DNA of 5,570 nucleotides, taken from contig JAAXUD010000223.1 of NCBI GenBank assembly GCA_013336205.1, positions 1-5,570 on the forward strand. The letters run 5' to 3'. Source of the stretch: Lentimicrobium sp. Lineage in GTDB: Bacteria > Bacteroidota > Bacteroidia > Bacteroidales > Lentimicrobiaceae. Made by a program: the position numbers and the translations under genes. Position 1 is the first letter of the stretch; every line of letters begins with the position of its first letter. Below, one piece after another: positions 1 through 5,570 of this stretch. The notes beneath the pieces were generated by a model. That model had not been told where the DNA came from and did not search any database. It saw nothing but the letters and a program-made list of their open reading frames with translations.

Positions 1-728
1 CCATTGGTATATATTGCCTTAACGGCATAAACATAGTCACCGCTAGCGGCAGGTGGCCAGTTAAGATCGGTAAATTCAGCCAGGGTTAAAGGCTCAGAAT
101 TCAACATTGTCCAGTTTCCGGCATTTGCAATATCCGACACCATTCCGAGGCTAATATTATATGAATTAACTGCTCTTCCTGCATATTTCGCGTTTCCATC
201 CAACATTGCATTTGCATGAATAATGAAAGACCCATGCTGACCGGTTAATTCGGACAACAAACCGAATGTACCGTCAGGGTATAGATAACGGGCATTATCA
301 GGCGTTACTGTGGCTGAATCAAACGCCATGAACGTAGATTGTGCAGGTTCTCCGCTCCAGCGAACCATCACATAGATATTCCCCTGCAGCGTTAAGTTTG
401 GAATATCAACATTCACCCATTCGTCAACACCTGAGAGAAATTCATCGCTGCTGATGATAAGATTCGCCTGCTCATCAAAAATATCCAGGTACATAGCTTG
501 CCGGTTAATCAAGGTATAGCTTGCCCAATAAATATCAAAACTGGTTACTGTAGCCATCTGTTCCATTGGGAAATAATTGCCCAGCCATACTGTTTCGAAT
601 GGCTCAGCTGCATAACCGTTTTCATGAGACCCATCGTCAAACGCGATAACCTGTTGCGCTGATGAACTTGGTACAGCCCACTCAATAACTGCCTGATCTT
701 CGGCAGCCTGCGCATAAACCGTGTACGG
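1..728 (-). other. Fibronectin type III fold split by a DDG-type insert (cut by the edge)
   Basis: Residues 1173-1195 (PYTVYAQ, then AVIEWAVPSS, W1189) look like the A-B strands of an Fn3 domain. Instead of the C strand, a separate module follows, starting FDDGSHENGY (D1203, D1204) and ending near FIIHANAMLDG (H1343). The Fn3 fold then appears to resume at R1357 with RAVNSYNISLG, NWTMLNSEPL, FTDLNW and DYVYAVKAIYTN before the window ends. This is a known architecture in T9SS cargo, where 'YDDG.aENg' modules are followed by 'GYNVYR' Fn3 halves and then the sorting domain. So the C-terminus is probably not far beyond the edge. Confidence 0.6.
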
Positions 729-3700
729 GATAAGCAGTGATTCGGTCAGCACGATATTACCAAGGTCGATAGCTGAATTTTCCACCACAACACTACTGGT
801 ATAAGTATCATATCCATCAGCCAGCACTGTGATCTGGTAGGTATTGTTGCTGTAGACCCCCTCAATAAGGAAATTGCCATCTGAACCAGAAGTTACCGTA
901 TAGTCACTATAACCACTGAGACTGATTGTTGCACCTGCGATTCCGGTAGCCGGATCGTTATTACCGGTTATATGTCCGCTTAACGATATTAAATCCAGCA
1001 AACCAAGTTCAAAATCAAGGTCGGTTGCATTGCCGGCAGTAACTCCCAGTGCCTTTGTTAATGGCTGATAAGTGAATTTGTCGGCTGTTGCAGAAAAATC
1101 ACCTGCCGGTACATAGGGTAGCTGGTAATTACCTGAAGCATCGGTATATCCTGTGATGTTCAGTTCATCGATAACCACCTTTGCACCTTCGATCGGCACA
1201 CCACCCTGCTCACTGACCGTACCTCCGGCTAATCCGAGATTATCATTGAATACAAACCTGATATTGGGACTGAGGTTGGTACTCATCCCACCACTTGCAG
1301 GCGGGTTATAAGGATCGGGGATGGAAACATCACTGGCAGCAACGAGGGTTGACAAATGCATTGCGCCGTAACCGTAATAAATCTGTTCTGTCCTGCCATG
1401 ATCACCAATTTTTTCTGTCAAAATGACCAGATTCTTCGAACCGTCGCTATAGTTAAACGGGGTCTGGAACGGAATGTAAACTGTGTGCTTCCCTTTTGGA
1501 ATATTTAGTAAGCCTTCGTAAACCAGCGTCATCTCCGTGGCCGGAATCCAGGTCTGCAGATTCAGGGTATCCGTTTCACCCATCCAGATTCGAACCGGCG
1601 CATCCTGTTCATCGGACTTAAAGTTGTATTCGTAACCAATACCGAAAATTACACCGGTCCTGTTTATCTCATCACTTGTATAAATGGTTTCTGACAGGCT
1701 CTTTTTTACGCTAAATTCTATTGGCCAGTTGGTATATATTATATCTTCCCCTACACCAACCACCTCAGAAGCTGAAGCCAGCCCGTGCAGGTTGATAGCC
1801 TGGCTTTTATTGTTTGCCAGGTATTCATCGGCAGCATATTCAATTTCTGCATAAACCCGGAATTCTCCGATGGAATTGAATGAATAGGGGAATTCATAGG
1901 TCTGGGTTTCAAAACTTGCTATATCATTGCCGGGCAAAGAAAGCAACACTTCAGGTACTTCTCCGCCTTTCATAAGCCTGACATTGTATTCTACTGATGG
2001 AATCGCCACCAAACCATCGTTACGGATATTAAAGGTATAAACGGCTTCTTCATTTACATTATAATAAACATTTCCGGTTAATTCTTTGGCTTTCAGATCG
2101 TAATTATCAAAATATACGTTAATTCCAGTGCCAAGGACATTATCCAGCAACACTTGTCCGGAAAAAGCGTACGGATCGGTAACATTCACAAAGAAACCAA
2201 CACGACCGATTCCGGTATGGGCTGAAAGGTCAACTTCAAAGTTGTTGTAGCTGAATGCATCCATAACAATGTTCTGCACAAAGCTCCGGATGCCGGTTGC
2301 TTCCTCAATCCAGTATATATCCAGGTTGCCTGGCCACCACAAGCTTGTTTTGGCAGAAAAGGTCAGCATTCCACCCGCTTCAACGTTCAGTCTTGGACTA
2401 ATGAGTGTATCTGATTGCGTATAGCCGACAAAGCACTCTGCATGAAATCCTCCGGTGTATGGATCCCAGGAATTCCGTCCCCAAAAGCCGCCATGACGCC
2501 AGTTCTCCGGAGGAAATTGTGCGCCCTCAAAATCTTCGAAAAATGCTCCGAAAGGATAAACCTGTTTTTCAATGATCATAAAATCGTTGGGATCCAGGCC
2601 ATCATCAGACGGAACACTGGCTTCAAGTAGGAAGTTGCCTGCATCAACCGGAGTCCAGGGCACACTTACCCAGGCAGTATCTGCTGGTCCGAGCAAACCG
2701 GTTAACTGGCTTCCGATCTCAACACCATTGGCCGTAAATGTGACTGTTTTTTCCTGGGAAGAAGATCCATAATTCTGAACTTTAGCAGAAAGTACAGGAA
2801 CATCACCTACAAAAATAGTAGCAAGGCTACATTTCAGGTCGGTTATTGCAAAATCATCTGCGACCGGAGTGATGCATGAAATAAAGGCAACCCAGCCAGT
2901 GGTATTTTCCCATCCGGGACCCATAAAATGAATGGTTAGTGATCCGGAAGCATTCAGGGCGGTAATCACGCCCGGTCCATTGGTTCCAAACCAGGTACCC
3001 ATTAGCGGAGCTAACGTATCAGGACCATTGAAAATTTTAAATCCACCCCAGCTTGCATCAAACTCAAGAAAAGTAAGTCTGATCCGATCACCTGCATTGG
3101 CAGGGTTTATAGTGGTTACTGCATTGTCGTAATCACCAAAGTTGCCCTCAAATCCGCCTGAATCGGTAAAGGTAGCGCCACAACTTGTAATTGTCTGTTC
3201 GCCTGTTGCCGGCATGGCATAAACAATGCCCAGATTATACAGACTTTTATCAATAGTGTCATTCCCTGGCAAGGGATCTCCGGTTGCCGAGGTTACAGCC
3301 TGTACATGGTGAATACCGGGCGTTGAAAAATCTGCCGTTGCGACAAAAGTGTACTGTCCGGTCTGGTTGGCCGCCAATGAAAAAGAGCCGACATTTTCGG
3401 TTACAACAGCTCCACCATCAACAGAATAACTCAGATTAAACCCGGTCATAACGGAGGTACTTTCATTTTTAACCGAAACAGTAATCTGCTCAGTGGAGGA
3501 AAGTTCACTACCGGTAACAGGTTGATCGATGCTCACCATTGACAGATCGTTGTCGAGTCCGGCTCCATAAAATCCGAATGCAAGGTTGTAATCACCCCAG
3601 GCAATAGCTGAACCTGCAGTCCAGTCTGTATACCCCCATCCCAGGCCATCGCCGGGATTCTTCCACTGGTATTCGTTTTCAATGGTTGGGCTTGCATGGG

Positions 3701-4244
3701 TCATCCAGCCCCAGCGGTTTGTTTCATCACCAACTGACTGTGCACAAATCCAATAATGCCCTTCCGTAAATTGAATGGCTTCGGGGAGTGTAATTTCGTA
3801 TTTACACAAACGGGGCAAAGGCTGAATTTCAATTTCATTATAATCAGAAAGATAGGTGAGGCTGTGAATCACCTCTCCCGGTACCCCGTTGTTGTCTGTG
3901 TATATGAACAGGTTGATCGCGTATATCGGATTACCAATCCAATCAAAATAGGCGCCGGCCAGGTTTACATAACTAACATTCCATGTTTCTCCTGCTGGCA
4001 CAACAAAATCATCGGCTGCAAATGTAGTATTCGCTGCCAAACCCGGATCGGTATATTCCTGGCTGGAGATAAACCCATCACTCAGTGGGTTGAACTGTTC
4101 ATAAACCGTTGGTCCATTTCTGTTGGCAGAAACCTGCACAGGCCCTTCCAATTGTCCGTAAATCAACTGCTGGCCGAAGCTGCTCATCGATAACATGAAC
4201 AATAGTAAAGCTGTCAGTGTAATTCCTAACTTCAACTTTTTCAT
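1..4244 (-). CDS. Giant secreted multidomain surface protein, probable T9SS cargo (3' end off window)
   Basis: I read one uninterrupted frame of 1414 codons from the ATG at 4244-4242 to the left edge, with no stop, so the true protein is longer. The start is chosen because it opens directly into a signal peptide (MKKLKLG, then a hydrophobic stretch ending SSFGQQ). Visible modules in order: signal peptide 1-24; beta domain about 77-227; CARDB-like Ig about 230-338; CUB-like 344-457; CARDB-like Ig about 462-562; choice-of-anchor J about 568-707; third Ig-like about 710-818; IYTSDEI beta domain about 828-1001; two carboxypeptidase-regulatory-like domains about 1004-1166; split Fn3 from 1173 onward. 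This mosaic is typical of Bacteroidota proteins exported by Sec and then T9SS, and I expect a C-terminal sorting domain beyond the edge. I see no protease, glycosidase or other catalytic motif, so adhesion or matrix building is the best inference. It starts 12 bp after the small upstream ORF. There is no clear Shine-Dalgarno, only an AT-rich leader. Confidence 0.95.
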   Translation of the reverse strand, partial: MKKLKLGITLTALLLFMLSMSSFGQQLIYGQLEGPVQVSANRNGPTVYEQFNPLSDGFISSQEYTDPGLAANTTFAADDFVVPAGETWNVSYVNLAGAYFDWIGNPIYAINLFIYTDNNGVPGEVIHSLTYLSDYNEIEIQPLPRLCKYEITLPEAIQFTEGHYWICAQSVGDETNRWGWMTHASPTIENEYQWKNPGDGLGWGYTDWTAGSAIAWGDYNLAFGFYGAGLDNDLSMVSIDQPVTGSELSSTEQITVSVKNESTSVMTGFNLSYSVDGGAVVTENVGSFSLAANQTGQYTFVATADFSTPGIHHVQAVTSATGDPLPGNDTIDKSLYNLGIVYAMPATGEQTITSCGATFTDSGGFEGNFGDYDNAVTTINPANAGDRIRLTFLEFDASWGGFKIFNGPDTLAPLMGTWFGTNGPGVITALNASGSLTIHFMGPGWENTTGWVAFISCITPVADDFAITDLKCSLATIFVGDVPVLSAKVQNYGSSSQEKTVTFTANGVEIGSQLTGLLGPADTAWVSVPWTPVDAGNFLLEASVPSDDGLDPNDFMIIEKQVYPFGAFFEDFEGAQFPPENWRHGGFWGRNSWDPYTGGFHAECFVGYTQSDTLISPRLNVEAGGMLTFSAKTSLWWPGNLDIYWIEEATGIRSFVQNIVMDAFSYNNFEVDLSAHTGIGRVGFFVNVTDPYAFSGQVLLDNVLGTGINVYFDNYDLKAKELTGNVYYNVNEEAVYTFNIRNDGLVAIPSVEYNVRLMKGGEVPEVLLSLPGNDIASFETQTYEFPYSFNSIGEFRVYAEIEYAADEYLANNKSQAINLHGLASASEVVGVGEDIIYTNWPIEFSVKKSLSETIYTSDEINRTGVIFGIGYEYNFKSDEQDAPVRIWMGETDTLNLQTWIPATEMTLVYEGLLNIPKGKHTVYIPFQTPFNYSDGSKNLVILTEKIGDHGRTEQIYYGYGAMHLSTLVAASDVSIPDPYNPPASGGMSTNLSPNIRFVFNDNLGLAGGTVSEQGGVPIEGAKVVIDELNITGYTDASGNYQLPYVPAGDFSATADKFTYQPLTKALGVTAGNATDLDFELGLLDLISLSGHITGNNDPATGIAGATISLSGYSDYTVTSGSDGNFLIEGVYSNNTYQITVLADGYDTYTSSVVVENSAIDLGNIVLTESLLIPYTVYAQAAEDQAVIEWAVPSSSAQQVIAFDDGSHENGYAAEPFETVWLGNYFPMEQMATVTSFDIYWASYTLINRQAMYLDIFDEQANLIISSDEFLSGVDEWVNVDIPNLTLQGNIYVMVRWSGEPAQSTFMAFDSATVTPDNARYLYPDGTFGLLSELTGQHGSFIIHANAMLDGNAKYAGRAVNSYNISLGMVSDIANAGNWTMLNSEPLTLAEFTDLNWPPAASGDYVYAVKAIYTN
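747..1235 (-). other. Tandem carboxypeptidase-regulatory-like domains
   Basis: Two adjacent modules of about 80 residues are visible. The first (about 1004-1082) reads GGTVSEQGGVPIEGAKVVID, then TDASGNYQLPYVPAGDFSAT. The second (about 1087-1166) reads LSGHITG, then GIAGATISLSG, SGSDGNFLIEGV and YQITVLADGYDTY. The order 'G.V....G.PI.GA.V.I', 'T(D).G.Y.L..V..G.Y.....GY' is that of the CarboxypepD_reg beta-sandwich, a spacer or anchoring fold. Neither has catalytic residues, and no peptidase domain is next to them. Confidence 0.85.
1242..1763 (-). other. Beta-sandwich domain with IYTSDEI and WMG motifs
   Basis: Residues about 828-1001 contain SETIYTSDEI (Y855), then VRIWMGETDT (W887), TWIPATEMTLVYEG (W899), a strand reading HTVYIPFQTPFNYSDGS, and finally NIRFVFND. 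The order 'QxIYTxxEI', 'I-MG-T', 'W-P---LT-VY-G', 'PF-Y-DG--NLV' matches a repeat module seen often in Bacteroidota secreted proteins next to Fn3 domains. No enzymatic role is known to me for it. A structural or carbohydrate-contacting role is inferred. Confidence 0.6.
2124..2543 (-). other. Choice-of-anchor J / cleaved-adhesin (MAM-like) domain
   Basis: Residues about 568-707 open with FFEDFEG and then FPPENWR, run through a segment ending SDTLISPRLNV, and close with GQVLLDNVLGTG. The 'DFEG..FPP.NW', 'LISP.L' and 'LDNV' signposts in this order are diagnostic of the choice-of-anchor J / MAM-like jellyroll common in T9SS-secreted adhesins and proteases. It most likely binds a surface or matrix ligand. 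Length is normal for the family. Confidence 0.82.
2874..3215 (-). other. CUB-like domain
   Basis: Residues 344-457 are bounded by C355 (in TSCGATFTDSGG) and C457 (in GWVAFISC), with central strands RLTFLEFD and GGFKIFNG and the turn GTWFGTNGPGVI. This follows the Bacteroidota CUB-like pattern of first cysteine, 'F.DSGG...Y', 'L.F..FD', 'IYDG', 'G...G...P..I' and a closing 'GW.A.ISC'. The family usually binds protein or carbohydrate. The aspartate usually found before the 'IYDG' strand is absent here: GGFKIFNG stands in its place. Confidence 0.72.
3564..4016 (-). other. N-terminal beta domain (ADDFVVPAG type)
   Basis: Residues about 77-227 begin with ADDFVVPAGETWNV and continue through a segment reading NLFIYTDNNGVPGEVI, then a region rich in W, G and Y that ends NLAFGFYG. 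The opening 'ADDF-x-VPAG' followed by 'IY-D-NNG-PG' is a pattern I know from extracellular beta-sandwich modules of secreted bacterial proteins, where the module has no assigned activity. The domain name is uncertain; the beta-rich, extracellular character is well supported. Confidence 0.55.
4173..4244 (-). other. Sec signal peptide of the giant protein
   Basis: Residues 1-24 show a basic n-region (K2, K3, K5), a hydrophobic core of about residues 6-18 and a polar c-region SMSSFG. Cleavage is likely after G24, before QQ. This is a type I signal; there is no lipobox cysteine, so a lipoprotein is not supported. T9SS substrates first cross the inner membrane through Sec, which fits. Confidence 0.88.
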
Positions 4245-4256
4245 GATTTTGATAAT

Positions 4257-4469
4257 TTAGATTTGAGATTTGTGGTTATTTGCTTTTTTCTTATTCCCGG
4301 ACTTTTCTTTTGAGTTCACTGGGAGCAATTCGCTGGTTTGATCCGTCTCGCTTAATCCTGCAAGATTAAGAATCTTGCTGAGAGCAGCATTTTCATTGTT
4401 GAGACGATCTATCAGGCTCTTCATTTCCTTTTCAATCGGATCCGATTCTTTCGGATTTATCGGTTTCAT
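4257..4469 (-). CDS. Small charged 70-aa protein, predicted helix plus basic tail
   Basis: The frame runs ATG 4469-4467 to TAA 4259-4257. I do not recognise a family. Residues about 11-37 look like one amphipathic helix with heptad-like hydrophobics (M16, L19, I20, L23, L30, I33, L34) and the segment NNENAALSKIL. The remainder is polar, and residues 54-70 form a Lys/Asn/Ser-rich tail (KEKSGNKKKANNHK). There is no signal peptide and no cysteine. It lies on the same strand as the giant gene and ends 12 bp before that gene's start, so co-transcription is likely. No Shine-Dalgarno is visible; an A-rich stretch (TTAAAAAC) precedes the start, as is common in Bacteroidota. It could be a cytoplasmic accessory factor, a regulatory peptide or a spurious ORF. 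Supporting it are the tight spacing, the helix-like composition and the lack of any competing gene. Confidence 0.6.
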   Translation of the reverse strand: MKPINPKESDPIEKEMKSLIDRLNNENAALSKILNLAGLSETDQTSELLPVNSKEKSGNKKKANNHKSQI

Positions 4470-4513
4470 CGTGACATGTTTTTAATCACGACAAAAGTCG
4501 GATACAGAATCCG
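4469..4513 (-). promoter_or_regulatory. Leader with three overlapping short hairpins ending at the small ORF's start codon
   Basis: Read on the minus strand, three stems follow one another. CGGAT / ATCCG (4513-4499) has a 5-base loop. CGAC / GTCG (4500-4489) has a TTTT loop. TCGTGA / TCACGA (4491-4469) has an 11-base loop, and the last base of its 3' arm is the A of the start codon. The middle stem shares bases with both neighbours, so it excludes them, while the outer two can coexist. Stems of 4-6 bp are common by chance; regulation is inference. Confidence 0.25.
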
Positions 4514-4579
4514 GTACACCTAATATTTTAGATCCACAAAATAGCTACAACAACCAAAAGGGTGGGAACAAAAATGCTA

Positions 4580-4598
4580 CAATACTATTATAATATTG
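4580..4598. repeat. Imperfect 19-bp AT-rich dyad
   Basis: CAATACTATTATAATATTG pairs in 8 of 9 positions around T4589; the only mismatch is C4585 against A4593. Its centre lies about 22 bp, roughly two helical turns, from the centre of the perfect palindrome at 4605-4618, so both would face the same side of the helix. The half-sites share little sequence with that palindrome, and AT-rich DNA gives such dyads by chance, so the call is weak. Confidence 0.25.
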
Positions 4599-4604
4599 AT
4601 ATAC

Positions 4605-4618
4605 AGTTGTATACAACT
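4605..4618. repeat. Perfect 14-bp palindrome, possible operator
   Basis: AGTTGTATACAACT is its own reverse complement over all 14 bases; the flanking bases (C4604 and A4619) break the symmetry. It lies between the regulator's stop and the small ORF, about 136 bp upstream of that start. A short uninterrupted dyad of this size is what a dimeric DNA-binding protein would use. As RNA it could form only a 5-bp stem and has no T-run after it, so it is not a terminator. Operator function is inference. Confidence 0.4.
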
Positions 4619-4685
4619 ACTAACCTAACGGAAAACGAAGAAACATATGACAGGCATTGCGAACCTGTATAGTTAATCCTGCCTG

Positions 4686-5570
4686 TTATAACTGCTGCAG
4701 AATGGAAACAAGGTTTTCATCGCGGGCAATGCCCATCTTCTTTCGCAATCGGGCGCGGGCAACCTGAATACTTTTTATAGACTGGAATGTAATAGCAGAA
4801 ATATCTTTTGAAGTCATATTCAAACGCATAAAAGCGCACAACTTGGTTTCGTTGGGCGAAAGGTCAGGATACTTTTCGCTGAGCTTCAGATAGAAATCTT
4901 TATGTACCTGCTGAAATCTGACTTCAAATTCGTTCCAGACAGTATTGTCGATGTTTGACTTCATTTCGCGAACGATATCCTGCAGCCAGACTTTATTTTC
5001 TGCTAAAAGCAATGGTTTAAGGGCCAGCAATTTTTCGGTGATCGCTCCAATGAACTCATTCTTTTTCAAAAGATACATTACATGTGTGGCAAGTTCTTTA
5101 TTGCGGAAATCCAGTTCCAGTTCCAGATTTTGCTTTTCGAGCAAGAGGTTCTGCTTTTCAAGGTTAAGGTTAGCACTTTCCAGTTTCAGGCTATCCTGAA
5201 TTAGTGCGGCCTGCTTCATTTTGATCCGCTGATTGCGGTTTAGCAAGACTACTATCACGAAGGAGAAAAGCAGCAAACCTGCTATAATAAGAAATATGAG
5301 CGCTTTCCGCTCCTTTCTCGCTAGAAGGATCTCCTGCTGCAATAAGTTTTCCTTGCGCTGTTTCTCATAATGATATTGCATTTCAAGACGGGCCGAGTTC
5401 TGAATTTGCTCAGTATTGATTATGCTGTCATGCAATTGTTTAAACAATCGCTGCATGTCAAGCGCTTCTGCCAGACTACCAACTTTCTCACTGGCCAGTG
5501 ATAGAAAATTGGCCGCGATCATTTCCGATCTGATATTCCTGACTTTTCTGCTAAGGTTGATGGCGTTATT
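4686..5570 (-). CDS. Membrane-anchored TPR / coiled-coil / LuxR-type HTH transcriptional regulator (5' end off window)
   Basis: The frame is open to the right edge: 16 further codons precede the first in-window ATG (5522-5520), so that ATG is probably internal and the gene is 5'-truncated. Numbering from that Met, the upstream codons and residues 1-35 look like TPR helices (NFLSLASEKVGSLAEALDMQ, then LHDSIIN). A charged helix follows to 72, then a transmembrane helix at about 73-94 (LIFLIIAGLLLF...) and a coiled coil at about 100-160 containing LEKQNLLLEKQNLELEL. A GerE/LuxR-type HTH lies at about 218-265 (LSPNETKLCAFMRLNMTSKD, recognition helix SIKSIQVARARLRKKM). The stop is TAA. This order is a well-known Bacteroidota type that usually has an N-terminal signal and periplasmic TPRs sensing across the membrane. 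There is no kinase or receiver domain in the part seen, so it would act as a one-component regulator. Its targets are unknown; the downstream genes are candidates by position. Confidence 0.93.
   Translation of the reverse strand, partial: NNAINLSRKVRNIRSEMIAANFLSLASEKVGSLAEALDMQRLFKQLHDSIINTEQIQNSARLEMQYHYEKQRKENLLQQEILLARKERKALIFLIIAGLLLFSFVIVVLLNRNQRIKMKQAALIQDSLKLESANLNLEKQNLLLEKQNLELELDFRNKELATHVMYLLKKNEFIGAITEKLLALKPLLLAENKVWLQDIVREMKSNIDNTVWNEFEVRFQQVHKDFYLKLSEKYPDLSPNETKLCAFMRLNMTSKDISAITFQSIKSIQVARARLRKKMGIARDENLVSILQQL
4728..4871 (-). other. LuxR/GerE-type helix-turn-helix of the regulator
   Basis: Residues about 218-265 read YPDLSPNETKLCAFMRLNMT, then SKDISAITFQSIKSIQVARA and RLRKKMGI. 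The conserved features are the L-S/T-x-x-E opening (E225), 'S/T-K-D/E-I-A/S' before the turn, and the 'S-x-x-S-V/I-x-x-A-R-x-R-L-R-K-K' recognition helix typical of Bacteroidota TPR-HTH proteins. It is followed by a short tail ending LVSILQQL. Confidence 0.88.
5241..5306 (-). other. Transmembrane helix of the regulator
   Basis: Residues about 73-94 (counted from the Met at 5522) form a 22-residue hydrophobic run flanked by RKERK on the N-side and NRNQRIKMK on the C-side. It separates the TPR part from the coiled coil and HTH. Because the HTH must be cytoplasmic, the TPR part would be periplasmic, which fits an N-terminal signal outside the window. Confidence 0.9.

Larger units (their letters stand above)
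4470..4685 (-). promoter_or_regulatory. Intergenic region likely holding the promoter and leader of the small ORF / giant gene unit
   Basis: This 216-bp non-coding, AT-rich gap separates the regulator's stop from the small ORF's start, and all genes read the same way. It is the natural place for the promoter of the downstream pair. I could not find a convincing Bacteroidota promoter (TTG about 19-21 bases before TAnnTTTG). Near matches such as TATTTTG at 4543-4537 have the wrong length or spacing. The region contains two dyads (4580-4598 and 4605-4618) and a leader with overlapping hairpins (4469-4513), listed separately. Confidence 0.45.

Noticed and set aside
4..1738. The 12-base match TTGGTATATATT at 4-15 and again near 1727-1738
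   Set aside because: Both copies encode the common IYTN strand motif in unrelated domains; it is not a mobile or recombination repeat.
2387..3132. Several short open frames of about 60-70 codons on both strands
   Set aside because: All overlap the continuous frame encoding the CARDB-like, CUB and anchor-J domains, and none shows family features.
3756..4193. A 145-codon open frame on the plus strand
   Set aside because: It lies wholly opposite the well-supported signal-peptide and N-terminal region of the giant gene, and its translation shows no recognisable domain. It is best explained as an antisense shadow.
4466..4477. A three-codon upstream ORF (ATG TCA CGA TGA) whose stop overlaps the small ORF's ATG
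   Set aside because: It is too short to judge and has no ribosome binding signal; chance is the simplest reading.
4537..4571. A Bacteroidota-type promoter (TTG and TATTTTG)
   Set aside because: The -7 element is one base short of TAnnTTTG, and the available TTG elements lie 11 or 25 bases away instead of about 19-21.
4590..4617. A sigma70-like pair on the minus strand, TTGTAT and TATAAT with 18-base spacing
   Set aside because: It resembles the E. coli consensus, but the organism appears to be Bacteroidota, whose housekeeping sigma factor uses a different consensus. AT-rich DNA gives such matches easily.
4650..4685. A possible terminator after the regulator: ACAGG / CCTGT (4668-4650), or ACAGGC at 4685-4680 pairing with GCCTGT at 4655-4650
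   Set aside because: The stems are 5-6 bp with loops of 9 and 24 bases, and no T-run follows, so intrinsic termination is not supported.
4945..5199. An 84-codon plus-strand frame rich in Ser, Phe and Arg
   Set aside because: It is antisense to the coiled coil of the regulator; its composition is the mirror of the repeated Leu/Glu/Lys/Gln codons.

Overview
The window looks like chromosomal DNA of a Bacteroidota bacterium, probably an environmental Bacteroidales-type organism. Three things point there. A very long secreted protein is built from domains typical of Bacteroidota type IX secretion (T9SS) cargo. A TPR / transmembrane / coiled-coil / LuxR-HTH regulator of a kind common in that phylum is present. 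The genes lack clear Shine-Dalgarno sequences and have A-rich start regions instead. Family and domain assignments are made by eye; no search was run.

All genes lie on the minus strand, so the window reads right to left. At the right edge (4686-5570) is the 3' part of a membrane-anchored transcriptional regulator whose N-terminus lies outside the window. A 216-bp AT-rich intergenic stretch follows (4470-4685). It holds a perfect 14-bp palindrome, a neighbouring imperfect dyad and, just before the next start codon, a chain of short overlapping hairpins. Next comes a small charged 70-codon ORF (4257-4469). It ends 12 bp before the start of a giant gene (4244 down to the left edge) that stays open for 1414 codons without a stop.

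The giant protein has a signal peptide and then only beta-rich binding or structural modules: an N-terminal beta domain, CARDB-like Ig domains, a CUB-like domain, a choice-of-anchor J (MAM-like) domain, a beta-sandwich containing an IYTSDEI motif, two carboxypeptidase-regulatory-like domains, and a fibronectin type III fold apparently split by an inserted DDG-type domain. No catalytic domain is visible. The C-terminus, where a T9SS sorting domain would be expected, is off the window.

The arrangement fits a cell-surface or secreted adhesin-like protein, possibly co-transcribed with the small ORF and possibly controlled by the upstream regulator. The regulatory link is inference from proximity. 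No RNA gene, mobile element, CRISPR array or plus-strand gene is supported.
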